A stretch of 64,000 bases of DNA from Azospirillum lipoferum 4B. GTDB taxonomy: Bacteria > Pseudomonadota > Alphaproteobacteria > Azospirillales > Azospirillaceae. The position numbers were made by a program, and so were the translations under genes. Below are positions 38,865-46,897 of this stretch, piece after piece. A model generated the notes under the pieces. That model ran no database searches. It saw nothing but the letters and a program-made list of their open reading frames with translations, and had not been told where the DNA came from. How positions within the stretch are numbered: position 1 is the stretch's first letter; every line of letters begins with the position of its first letter. The stretch covers positions 62,001 through 126,000 of the forward strand of contig NC_016587.1 in assembly GCF_000283655.1 (NCBI RefSeq), given 5' to 3'.

Positions 38865-39482
38865 GACTTAGTTCCTATATCCGTTGTGTTGAAGCCATGC
38901 TGGCGTTCCAATGGTTAATGAAACCTTTCCAAATCCGGTTAAGTTTTCTCGAAGCTTGTGGCAAAATTGGCTCATCCGATCACAGGGGCGTTCAAGGGGT
39001 ACGGGCTATGTTCGGCAACTATATCCCATCATGGTCACAGGGATCTCCGGTCCATCACCAGACTTTCCTTTAAGCATGCAATATTGGCTTTGAAATACAG
39101 AACGCTGGAAAAACAATCTCAAAAGACATAGATCCATCTACTATGAAGCTCACCGCGCATTCCGAATTATTGTTTCGCACATCCGCCGGTTTGCGACCAA
39201 TCGTTAGCAAAAATACTTAATCTGCGAGGTGCCAGATTGGTCGACATTTTAACGCCGCGAGGTAAGGTCTCAGGGGTAATCCGAAGTCGGAACAGACCGT
39301 CTGCGCGCGCAAAAAGGTTAACAATCGTGATCGGTCGAGACTGCACGGCAGCAAAGTGAATGGATTGTTTAATAGACTATATTCCTATTATCCACTCACA
39401 CGAGAGCGCCCCGCACGCAGGGGCGTACGGGGCAGGGCAGGGCGGGGCAGGGATGGGCGGCGATGGAGGGCGGGCGTGCCGG
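38865..39482. other. Gene-free, A+T-richer region between two minus-strand units
   Basis: These 618 bp contain no supported gene. The part next to 38864 is the leader and promoter area of the cellulase gene. The part next to 39483 holds a weak stem (CGCCCC-GCACGCA-GGGGCG near 39410) after the glnQ-like stop and a G-rich run. Base composition is clearly lower in G+C than in the flanking genes. Confidence 0.6.
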
Positions 39483-40247
39483 TCAGCGCGCCTCGACCAT
39501 GCCGATGAACTGCGCCAGTTCGGGCGTGGACGGCCGGTCGAACAGCTCGGCCGGCGGCCCCTGCTCGATGATGCGGCCGCCATGCATGAAGACCAGCCGG
39601 TCGCAGACCTCGCGGGCGAAGCGCATCTCGTGCGTCACCAGGATCAGCGTCATGCCCTCTTCCGCCAGCTTGCGCACCACCCCCAGCACCTCGGCAACCA
39701 GTTCGGGGTCGAGCGCGGAGGTGATCTCGTCGCACAGCAGAACCTTGGGCGCCATCGCCAGCGACCGCGCGATGGCGACGCGCTGCTGCTGGCCGCCCGA
39801 CAGCTGCGACGGGTAGGCGTCGAACTTCTGGCCCAGCCCGACCTTGGCCAGCGCGGCTTCCGCCGCGGCGCGGGTGGTGGCCTTGTCCTGCTTCTTCACC
39901 ACCTTCAGCGCCAGCATGACATTCTCGCCGGCGGTCAGGTGGGGGAACAGGTTGAACTGCTGGAACACCATGCCGACCTTCTGGCGCAGCGCCCGCAGGT
40001 CGATCTGGCCGGGATCGACGCATTCGCCGTCCACCTCGATGACGCCGCCGTCGATGCGCTCCAGCCCGTTGATGCTGCGCAGCAGCGTGCTTTTGCCCGA
40101 TCCGCTGCGGCCGATCATGGCGACGACCTGCCCCTCCTCGACCGCCATGTCGACGCCCTTCAGCACCTCCACCGGGCCGAAGGATTTGCGGATGCCGGAC
40201 AGCTTCACCAGAGGCCGACCGGTGGCGGGGGTCTTAACGGGCGACAT
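39483..40247 (-). CDS. glnQ: Polar amino acid ABC importer, ATP-binding protein (GlnQ-like)
   Basis: This 254-residue ATPase has Walker A GRSGSGKSTLL, the Q-loop region VGMVFQQFNLFPHLT, signature LSGGQQQRVAIARSL and Walker B VLLCDEITSALD (Ile in place of the usual Ala or Pro). FGPVEVLKGVDM at the start is typical of the polar amino acid group. A ribosome site AAGGAAG precedes the ATG. The start overlaps the permease gene by 14 bp. Substrate specificity (glutamine, glutamate or another polar amino acid) cannot be told. Confidence 0.93.
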   Translation of the reverse strand: MSPVKTPATGRPLVKLSGIRKSFGPVEVLKGVDMAVEEGQVVAMIGRSGSGKSTLLRSINGLERIDGGVIEVDGECVDPGQIDLRALRQKVGMVFQQFNLFPHLTAGENVMLALKVVKKQDKATTRAAAEAALAKVGLGQKFDAYPSQLSGGQQQRVAIARSLAMAPKVLLCDEITSALDPELVAEVLGVVRKLAEEGMTLILVTHEMRFAREVCDRLVFMHGGRIIEQGPPAELFDRPSTPELAQFIGMVEAR

Positions 40248-40884
40248 TCAGCTTCCTTTCCAGCGCCTTGGCCGACAGAGACAGCGGGTAGCACAGGGCG
40301 AAATAGATCAGGCCGACCAGCCCATAGACCAGGAAGGGCTGGAAGGTGGCGTTGGTGATCATGGTGCCGGCCTTCGTCACCTCGACGAAGCCGATGATGG
40401 AGGTCACCGCCGTGCCCTTCACCACCTGCACCGAGAATCCGACGGTCGGCGGCACGGCGATGCGCAGGGCCTGGGGCAGGATGACGTGGCGCATCTGCTC
40501 CCCGAAGGTCAGCGCCAGACTGGCGGATGCCTCCCACTGGCCCTTCGGCACCGCCTCGACGCAGCCGCGCCAGATCTCGGCGAGATAGGCGGCGGTGAAC
40601 AGCGTCAGCCCGACGGCGGCGGCGGTCCAGGCCGTCGTCTCGATGCCGATCAGCGGCAATGCGAAGAAGACGATGAACAGCTGCATCAGCAGCGGCGTGC
40701 CCTGGAAGATCTCGATGAACAGCTTTGCCGCGATGCGCAGCGGCGGCACCGGCGACACGCGGGCGACCAGCAGCAGCAGCCCGGCCACCCCGCCGGAAAC
40801 GAAGGCGATCAGCGACAGCAGCACCGTCCAGCGCGCCGCCAGCAGCAGGTTGGACAGGATGTCCCACAGGGTGAAATTAAGCAC
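40234..40884 (-). CDS. Polar amino acid ABC importer, permease
   Basis: This 216-residue HisM/GlnP-type permease starts with GTG overlapping the preceding gene's stop by 8 bp. It shows five hydrophobic segments, the family stretch FIEIFQGTPLLMQLFIVFF and the ATPase-contact loop EAVPKGQWEASASLALTFGE. It pairs with the permease encoded at 40877-41551. Confidence 0.93.
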   Translation of the reverse strand: MLNFTLWDILSNLLLAARWTVLLSLIAFVSGGVAGLLLLVARVSPVPPLRIAAKLFIEIFQGTPLLMQLFIVFFALPLIGIETTAWTAAAVGLTLFTAAYLAEIWRGCVEAVPKGQWEASASLALTFGEQMRHVILPQALRIAVPPTVGFSVQVVKGTAVTSIIGFVEVTKAGTMITNATFQPFLVYGLVGLIYFALCYPLSLSAKALERKLNVAR

Positions 40885-41551
40885 GCGACACCCCCTTGGC
40901 GAACATCCGCCGGCCCATCAGGCCGAAGACCCAGCGCAGCCCCACCGCCAGCGCCAGATACAGCGCGGTCGCCAGGAAATAGACCTCGAAGGGCCGGAAA
41001 TTGCGGGACTGGATGAAGTTGGCGGCGAAGCTCAGCTCCTCCGCCGCGATCTGCGAGCAGACCGACGAGCCCAGCATGACGATCACCACCTGGCTGGTCA
41101 GCGCCGGCCAGATCTTCGCCATCGCCGGCCCAAGCACGACATAGCGGAAGATCTGCGGCCCGGTCATGCCCAGGCTGGCGCCGGCCTCGATCTGGCCCTT
41201 CGGCGTCGCCTCGATGCCGGCGCGGATGATCTCGGTCGAATAGGCGCCGAGATTGATGACCATCGCCAGCACCGCCGCCTGCCATTCCGCCAGCCGGATG
41301 CCCAGCGACGGCAGCCCGAAGAAGATGAAGAACAGCTGGACCAGGAAGGGGGTGTTGCGGATCAGCTCGACATAGGCGCCGACGAGGATCGCCAGCGGCT
41401 TGACCGTCGAGGTCCGCGCCGCCGCCCCGCCGACGCCGAGCGCCACCCCCAGCACCGTGCTGACCGCAGTCAGCCCGATGGTGGTCACCACCCCGTCCAC
41501 CAGCACGGGCGTGTAGTCCAACAGGGACGAGAAATCGAAACTGTAGGCCAT
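40877..41551 (-). CDS. Polar amino acid ABC importer, permease
   Basis: This 224-residue HisQ/GlnP-type permease carries AYVELIRNTPFLVQLFFIFF and the coupling loop EATPKGQIEAGASLGMTGPQ. The ATG at 41551 (MAYSFDFSSLL) is chosen, since sequence upstream comes from a repeat element. It follows the binding-protein gene across a 137-bp gap holding that element and is coupled to the second permease. Confidence 0.92.
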   Translation of the reverse strand: MAYSFDFSSLLDYTPVLVDGVVTTIGLTAVSTVLGVALGVGGAAARTSTVKPLAILVGAYVELIRNTPFLVQLFFIFFGLPSLGIRLAEWQAAVLAMVINLGAYSTEIIRAGIEATPKGQIEAGASLGMTGPQIFRYVVLGPAMAKIWPALTSQVVIVMLGSSVCSQIAAEELSFAANFIQSRNFRPFEVYFLATALYLALAVGLRWVFGLMGRRMFAKGVSRA

Positions 41552-41570
41552 TGTGTGGGGTCCGTCGGTG

Positions 41571-41683
41571 GTTTGCCCCCTCCCCATCCCTCCCCCTCTT
41601 CGAGGGAGAGGGGGCCTTGCAGGAGAGCGGCGGCAGTCCCCTCCACCGCCAAAGGCGGGGGAGGGTTAGGGAGGGGGCAAAAC
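41571..41683. repeat. Small terminal-inverted-repeat element, family B
   Basis: GTTTGCCCCCTCCC at 41571-41584 is inverted as GGGAGGGGGCAAAAC at 41669-41683. Inside are CCCTCTTCGAGGGAGAGGGGG and CCACCGCCAAAGGCGGGGG, matching the core of the element at 16531. It lies between the binding-protein and permease genes of an ABC importer. Confidence 0.8.
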
Positions 41684-41688
41684 GCCGC

Positions 41689-42483
41689 TCACAGATCCTT
41701 CGGCAGCGGCGCGTGCAGCCACTTCTTGGCGATGTCGTTCAGCGACCCGTCGTCCTTCGCCTTGGCGATGATGGCGTTGACCTTTTCCAGCAGCGGGCCC
41801 TCGTTCTTGTTCAGCCCGACGAAGCAGGGGGAGTTCTTGACCAGGAACTTCAGGATCGGCTGGCGCGGCGGGTTGCGCTCGAAGATGGCGGCGGCCACCA
41901 CGTTGCCGGTGGCGACCAGCTGCACCTGACCCGACAGGAAGGCGGAGATGGTGCCGTTGTTGTCCTCATAGCGGCGGACGGTGACCTTGTCCGACACGAT
42001 CTTCGACAGCTCGATGTCCTCGACCGAGCCGCGGGTGACGCCGACGGTCTTGCCTTCCAGGTCTTCCGGCTTCTCGGCCTTGATGTCGTCGGGGCCGAAG
42101 ACGCCGTTGTAGAAGGGGGCGTAGGCGGCGGAGAAGTCGATGACCTTCTCGCGCTCTGCATTCTTGCCCAGGCTGGAGATCACCAGATCGACCTTGCCGG
42201 TGGTCAGGTAGGGGATGCGGTTGGTGCTGGTCACCGGCACCAGCTCCACCTTGGCGCCCATTTCCTTGGCGATCAGGGTGGCGGTGTCGATGTCGTAGCC
42301 GACCGGCTTCAGGTCGGTGCCGACCGAACCGAAGGGCGGGAAGTCCTGCGGAACGGCGACGCGCAGCACCTTTTCCTTGGCGATGCGCTCCAGCGCGTCG
42401 GCTTTTGCATGGGTCGGAGCGAGACCGCCGGCGAGAACCGCCGTGGCAAGGCCGAGAGCACCCAGAATCTTTGCGAACCGCAT
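41689..42483 (-). CDS. Polar amino acid ABC importer, periplasmic binding protein
   Basis: This 264-residue SBP_bac_3 protein has a signal peptide (residues 1-26, ending PTHAKA). The opening VLRVAVPQDFPPFGSVGTDL and YDIDTATLIAKEMGAKVELV form the first ligand-binding lobe, and GKTVGVTRGSVEDIEL the hinge. GGAGATCAGG precedes the ATG. It is the first gene of the importer and is transcribed divergently from the RpiR regulator. Confidence 0.93.
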   Translation of the reverse strand: MRFAKILGALGLATAVLAGGLAPTHAKADALERIAKEKVLRVAVPQDFPPFGSVGTDLKPVGYDIDTATLIAKEMGAKVELVPVTSTNRIPYLTTGKVDLVISSLGKNAEREKVIDFSAAYAPFYNGVFGPDDIKAEKPEDLEGKTVGVTRGSVEDIELSKIVSDKVTVRRYEDNNGTISAFLSGQVQLVATGNVVAAAIFERNPPRQPILKFLVKNSPCFVGLNKNEGPLLEKVNAIIAKAKDDGSLNDIAKKWLHAPLPKDL

Positions 42484-42611
42484 GGCACCTGATCTCCAAA
42501 CCGAAGGACGATGAGCCTCCCCGTTTCAAACCATGTGCCACTTTCGCCATACGAATTCGGGTGTGCGCCAAAGGGCGGGAATGTTACGGTTATCCCGCTT
42601 TCGGCAATCTC

Positions 42612-42627
42612 CGTTACATTCGTAACG
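42612..42627. promoter_or_regulatory. Palindrome in the divergent importer/RpiR promoter region
   Basis: CGTTAC-ATTC-GTAACG is a perfect inverted repeat with 6-bp arms, and a related half TGTTACGG occurs about 25 bp to the left. RpiR/HexR-type regulators bind palindromes of this shape, so it is a candidate operator for the adjacent regulator. Confidence 0.5.
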
Positions 42628-42693
42628 TCGCTTTGGTTGTGGTCACTACGCTTAATTTTTGTGCATATGCCGATCTTGCGAGGCGTTCAGCCC

Positions 42694-43599
42694 ATGAAAC
42701 AGGCAAGTCAGTCCACCACCGCCACCGCCACGGCGGATCCCTCCCTGACCGCGCGCATCCGCGACCGCTACGGCGCCCTCAGCCGGACGGAGCGGCAACT
42801 GGCCGACGTCATCCTCGCCTGTCCGGGCGAGCTGTCGGGCTATTCGGCGACCGAACTGGCGAGCCGGGCCGGCGTGTCGAAGATGACGGTGTCGCGGCTG
42901 GTCCGCCGCCTCGGCTATGCCGGCTTCGAGGAGGCGCGGCTGGCCGCCCGGCGGGGTGGCGACTGGGGCTCGCCGCTGTTCCTGCTGCCCCCCGGCGGCC
43001 CGCCGCCCGCCCCCGATGCCGAGCGTCCGCCGCTCGACGCCCATTTCCAGCGCAGTGCCGAGGCGCTGGCCGCCACCGCCCGCCAGACCGATCCGGCGAT
43101 GCTGGCCCAGGCGGCCCGTGCGCTTGCCGACGCCCGGCGCATCTGGGTCTGCGGCGCGCGCAACAGCGCCTTCCTGGCCGGCTATGCCCGCTGGCAGTTC
43201 ATCCAGGTCCGCGGCGAGGTGCATCAGCTTGCCGCGACCGGCGAGACGATGGCGGAGACGCTGGCCGATCTCGGTCCTGGCGATATGGGACCCGGCGACC
43301 TGCTGTTCCTGGTCGGCATCCGCCGCCGCCCGCCCGCCATCGTCCGCCTGCTGCGCATAGCGGGGGAGCGCGCCATCCCCACCATCCTGATCGCCGACAG
43401 CCATTCGGCGCTGGAGGCCCCGCCGCCGCCGCTGACCTTCCGCTGCGAGACGCGCAGCCTGGCGGCGCTCGACACCCATGTCGCCGCCCTGGCGGTGATC
43501 CACGCCCTCGCCGCCGAGCTGATCCCCCTGACCGGCGAGCCCGGCCGCGCCCGCATCCGCGCCATCGAGGATCTGCACGAACGATTGGAAGAACTCTAA
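42694..43599 (+). CDS. RpiR/MurR-family transcriptional regulator with SIS domain
   Basis: This 301-residue regulator has an N-terminal HTH_6 domain (LSRTERQLADVILACPGELS, then ATELASRAGVSKMTVSRLVR) and a C-terminal SIS sugar-phosphate-binding domain (RIWVCGARNSAFLAGYARWQ). The ATG at 42694 gives the best N-terminus; an ATG at 42667 is in frame. It lies divergent from the amino acid importer and 203 bp upstream of pyk in the same direction. RpiR proteins such as HexR are often neighbours of pyk, so control of either flank is plausible. Confidence 0.87.
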   Translation: MKQASQSTTATATADPSLTARIRDRYGALSRTERQLADVILACPGELSGYSATELASRAGVSKMTVSRLVRRLGYAGFEEARLAARRGGDWGSPLFLLPPGGPPPAPDAERPPLDAHFQRSAEALAATARQTDPAMLAQAARALADARRIWVCGARNSAFLAGYARWQFIQVRGEVHQLAATGETMAETLADLGPGDMGPGDLLFLVGIRRRPPAIVRLLRIAGERAIPTILIADSHSALEAPPPPLTFRCETRSLAALDTHVAALAVIHALAAELIPLTGEPGRARIRAIEDLHERLEEL

Positions 43600-43802
43600 C
43601 TCCGTGAGCCGCCTTGCTTTCCGGCGGCAATGGCGACACCTTGGTATGGCACGCGAACAGTCGCCGGGCGACCTCACCGGTTGCCCGATCCGGCCGTTCC
43701 GTTGCGGACCAGTCACCCCGCCGTCCTGCCAAGGTGCAGCCGCTTGTGCCGGCGCACCGGACGGCCCAGCCAACAGAGGACGGCCCCCGCGGCCGGAACC
43801 AC

Positions 43803-45227
43803 ATGCGCCGTCATCGCCGCGCCAAGATCGTCGCCACCGTCGGACCGGCCAGCAACTCGCCCGAGATGCTGAAGACCCTGTTCCTGGCCGGCGTCGACAC
43901 CTTCCGGCTGAACTTCAGCCATGGCACCCACGACGACCACGCCAAGGTCCACCGCGCCATCCGCGAGCTGGAGGCGGAGGTCGGCCGTCCCATCGGCATC
44001 CTGCAGGATCTCCAGGGTCCGAAGATCCGCGTCGGCACCATCCGCGACGGCAAGATCGCCGTCGCCACCGGCGAGCAGATCCGCTTCGTCCTGCAGGGCA
44101 GCGAGGGCGACAAGCGCTCCATCCCGCTGCCGCACCCGGAAATCTTCGCCGCCATCATGCCGGGCCACCATCTGCTGATCGACGACGGCCGCGTCCGCGT
44201 CGAGGTGGTCGAGCTGGGCGATGACTGGATCGAGGCGAAGGTCGTCGTCGGCGGCACCATCTCCAACCGCAAGGGCGTCAACCTGCCGGGCACCGTGCTC
44301 GACCTGTCGCCCCTGACCGCCAAGGACCGCGCCGACCTCGCCTTCGGGCTGGAGCTGGGGGTGGACTGGGTCGCCATGTCCTTCGTGCAGAAGCCGGGCG
44401 ACATCATCGAGGGGCGCAGCCTGATCGGCGACCGCGCCGGCATCATGGCGAAGATCGAGAAGCCGCAGGCGCTGGAGCGGATCGACGACATCATCCGCCT
44501 GTCCGACGCGGTGATGGTGGCGCGCGGCGACCTCGGCGTCGAAATCCCGCACGAGGACGTGCCCGGCCGCCAGAAGGAGCTGGTGCGCGCCTGCCGTCTG
44601 GCGGTGAAGCCGGTGATCGTCGCCACGCAGATGCTCGACTCGATGGTCTCCGCCCCGACCCCGACGCGGGCCGAGGCGTCGGACGTGGCGACCGCCATCT
44701 ATGACGGCGCCGACGCGGTGATGCTGTCGGCCGAATCGGCGTCCGGCCAGTATCCGGTCGAAGCGGTGACGATGATGGACCGCATCATCCGCTCCACCGA
44801 GCAGCACAAGCTCTATCACTCGCTGATCCAGGCGACCCATCCGGGCGAGGAGCACAGCCCGCCCCATGCGGTGGCCGCCGCCGCCGCCGATCTGGCCAAC
44901 AACCTGCATTCCTCGGCCATCGTCGCCTTCACCTCCAGCGGCACCACCGCGGCGCGCATCGCCCGCAAGCGTCCGGAGGTGCCGATCCTGGCGATCACCC
45001 CGGACACCGCGGTGTCGCGCCGCCTCTGCCTGCTGTGGGGTGCACACAGCGTGCTGTCCGACGACATCCGCACCTACGAGGAGATGGTCGATCGCGCCAT
45101 CGCCACCGCGCGGGCGGAGGAGTTCGCCGGCCGGACCGGCACCATGGTGGTCGTCGCCGGCATCCCCTTCGCCCAGGCCGGCACCACCAACAACCTGCGC
45201 GTCATCCAGATGGAAGCCAAGCCCTGA
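43803..45227 (+). CDS. pyk: Pyruvate kinase
   Basis: This 474-residue enzyme makes pyruvate and ATP from phosphoenolpyruvate and ADP. It starts with KIVATVGPASNSPEMLKTLF and FRLNFSHG. The catalytic lysine and metal site are in IMAKIEKPQALERID and MVARGDLGVEIPHEDVP. The signature KPVIVATQMLDSM and the C-terminal allosteric domain are complete. The ATG at 43803 is chosen because the family N-terminus begins directly after it. A complete glycolytic gene supports a chromid-like replicon. Confidence 0.96.
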   Translation: MRRHRRAKIVATVGPASNSPEMLKTLFLAGVDTFRLNFSHGTHDDHAKVHRAIRELEAEVGRPIGILQDLQGPKIRVGTIRDGKIAVATGEQIRFVLQGSEGDKRSIPLPHPEIFAAIMPGHHLLIDDGRVRVEVVELGDDWIEAKVVVGGTISNRKGVNLPGTVLDLSPLTAKDRADLAFGLELGVDWVAMSFVQKPGDIIEGRSLIGDRAGIMAKIEKPQALERIDDIIRLSDAVMVARGDLGVEIPHEDVPGRQKELVRACRLAVKPVIVATQMLDSMVSAPTPTRAEASDVATAIYDGADAVMLSAESASGQYPVEAVTMMDRIIRSTEQHKLYHSLIQATHPGEEHSPPHAVAAAAADLANNLHSSAIVAFTSSGTTAARIARKRPEVPILAITPDTAVSRRLCLLWGAHSVLSDDIRTYEEMVDRAIATARAEEFAGRTGTMVVVAGIPFAQAGTTNNLRVIQMEAKP

Positions 45228-45269
45228 GGATGAACCGGAGCGGTGGCGCCGCCGCCGCTCCGCCGCCTT

Positions 45270-45695
45270 CTACCGCTCCATCTTGGTGGACAGCACGATC
45301 GACGACATCGTCCGCTCCACCCCCGGCAGCCGGCCGATGGCGTCGAGCGCCGCGTCCATCGCGTCATGGGTTTCGGTGCCGACGGTGGCGCACAGGTCGT
45401 ATTGGCCGCTGATGCTGTGCAGCCGGATCACCTCCGGCATCTTGCGCAGGGCATGCACGGCGCGGTCGGCCAGCTTGGCGTTCACGCTGATCATCACCAG
45501 GGCCGACACGCCGCGCCGCGGCGCCGGGTCGCCCAGCTTCACCGTATAGCCGGCGATCACCCCCTGCCGTTCCAGCCGGGCGATGCGGTCCTGCACGGTG
45601 GAGCGCGACAGCCCCAGCGCCCGGCCCAGCGCCGCCGTGCTGGTGCGCGCATTCACCGTCAACAGATCGATCAGCCGGCGGTCGATGTCGTCCAT
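45270..45695 (-). CDS. Lrp/AsnC-family transcriptional regulator
   Basis: This 141-residue protein has the Lrp HTH (LGRALGLSRSTVQDRIARLE) and the RAM effector domain (VSALVMISVNAKLADRAVHA ... ISGQYDLCATVGTE). It is convergent with pyk. The divergent neighbour side holds only repeat elements, so its targets are unclear; amino acid metabolism is usual for the family. Confidence 0.92.
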   Translation of the reverse strand: MDDIDRRLIDLLTVNARTSTAALGRALGLSRSTVQDRIARLERQGVIAGYTVKLGDPAPRRGVSALVMISVNAKLADRAVHALRKMPEVIRLHSISGQYDLCATVGTETHDAMDAALDAIGRLPGVERTMSSIVLSTKMER

Positions 45696-45732
45696 GGAGA
45701 ACCGTCACAGGGGGGGCAGGGCGCTTGCAAAG

Positions 45733-45967
45733 CCCTCTCCCCGGGGGGGCTATGGCATTCACACATCTCAGCGTCACTTAAGACGTTGAAATAAAGCAAT
45801 TCTGTCGGCCGTCATTCCCGCGAAGGCGGGAATCCAGCCACATCCGCCGCTGATCTGCGGAGTTTCCTGGATCCCCGCCTTCGCGGGGATGACGCAAAGT
45901 TCCTTTCATCTCAGAAGCTTAGCGATGCCTGGAATTGTGTGAATGCCATAGCCCCGGGGGGAGAGGG
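45733..45967. repeat. MITE-like element with CTATGGCATTCACACA inverted ends, carrying a family D palindrome
   Basis: The left arm (45733-45765) runs CCCTCTCCCCGGGGGGGC then TATGGCATTCACACA. The right arm (45936-45967) is TGTGTGAATGCCATAGCCCC then GGGGGGAGAGGG. They are inverted over about 32 bp with few mismatches. A similar pair of ends occurs at 49181-49445 around different contents. No transposase gene is inside, as in miniature elements moved in trans. Confidence 0.82.
45809..45894. repeat. Palindromic repeat, family D, nested
   Basis: Arms GTCATTCCCGCGAAGGCGGG and CCCCGCCTTCGCGGGGATGAC face each other around a loop of about 40 bases. The copy is closely related to the one inside the yejA-like gene at 23855. 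Confidence 0.85.
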
Positions 45968-46001
45968 AGATACCGCGGGAGAGGGGGAAAACGCTCCAAC
46001 C

Positions 46002-46487
46002 CTACCCCTCGCAGCCGGCCTGATAGCGTTCCATCGCCGCGCGGATGTCGTCGGGGATCGGCACCGCGGCGAAATCGTCCAGCGAGGTGGTGACCAGCGT
46101 CAGGCTGCCCGACAGCCGGACCTGCCCCTCATGCTCGCCGTTGATGCGCAGTTTGACGGAACTGCGGCCGAGCCGCTCCAGCAGGACGCCCAGCGTCAGG
46201 GTGTCGCCCATGCGGCTGGGGATCACGAAGTCGCATTCCGCATGCACGATCGGCAGGCCCAGCCGCCGCTGCAGGATCATCGTCGCATAGTCGATGTCCA
46301 GGCCCTGGGTGAACCAGTCCTCCACCGTCCCGTTGAACATGTCGAAATAGACCGGGAAATAGACGATTCCGGCGGGATCGCAGTGGGAGAAGCGAATGGG
46401 CCGCTGCATCCGGAAACAGCCCGGCGGCAGTGGCCGGGGACCGGGGTTCTCGTCTGGGCGGCGCGACCGCTCGCTGTACTCGTGCAT
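46002..46487 (-). CDS. Acyl-CoA thioesterase, 4-hydroxybenzoyl-CoA-thioesterase-like hotdog fold
   Basis: This protein of about 161 residues is of the hotdog family. The motif PIRFSHCDPAGIVYFPVYFD places the catalytic Asp in the CDPAGIVYFP signature of YbgC/4HBT thioesterases. VEDWFTQGLDIDYATMIL continues the fold. The start is uncertain: ATG at 46487 (with AAGGA upstream) is chosen, ATG at 46409 just before QRPIRFSHC is possible, and the frame is open to 46616. Substrate is unknown. Confidence 0.8.
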   Translation of the reverse strand: MHEYSERSRRPDENPGPRPLPPGCFRMQRPIRFSHCDPAGIVYFPVYFDMFNGTVEDWFTQGLDIDYATMILQRRLGLPIVHAECDFVIPSRMGDTLTLGVLLERLGRSSVKLRINGEHEGQVRLSGSLTLVTTSLDDFAAVPIPDDIRAAMERYQAGCEG

Positions 46488-46897
46488 CTCTCGATCAATC
46501 CTTGTTCCGCACAGGCTCCGGACATATGGGGTGGCCGGGCCGTTGCGGTAGCCGCGCCTCTTCCGGCGGCAAACAGTTGTGTCCATCCCAAACAATCCGG
46601 GAAAAGCACCTTTCATTCAACGGCTTCCTGCAGGAATAAGGGAAAGCCGCAATATTCGCTCCGCTTGCTGTTGCGGAAATGCTGCAGTGCAATCACCACA
46701 ATGCCGGGAATCGGCGCACAGTATCGCTGTCCATAATTTGTCGCAGGTTCGGCGGCTTTTAGCCCAAACATCACACAAAGATCCCGCGCTTCCTCGCCAT
46801 CCTCCGCGCACATCCTGGGTTCAGGCTCAAAACGGACATCCGGCCCGACAGATCCGCGAAGGAACCGTCGGGCCCATCAGGCGAGGACACCGAACCG
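46488..46897. other. Divergent intergenic region
   Basis: These 410 bp separate the thioesterase gene and the beta-helix protein gene. No supported gene is seen. It should hold both promoters; a GCGAGGA ribosome site stands 15 bases before the ATG at 46898. Confidence 0.5.

Noticed and set aside
39360-40358. Plus-strand frame opposite the glnQ-like gene
   Set aside because: It is antisense to a complete ABC ATPase with all motifs.
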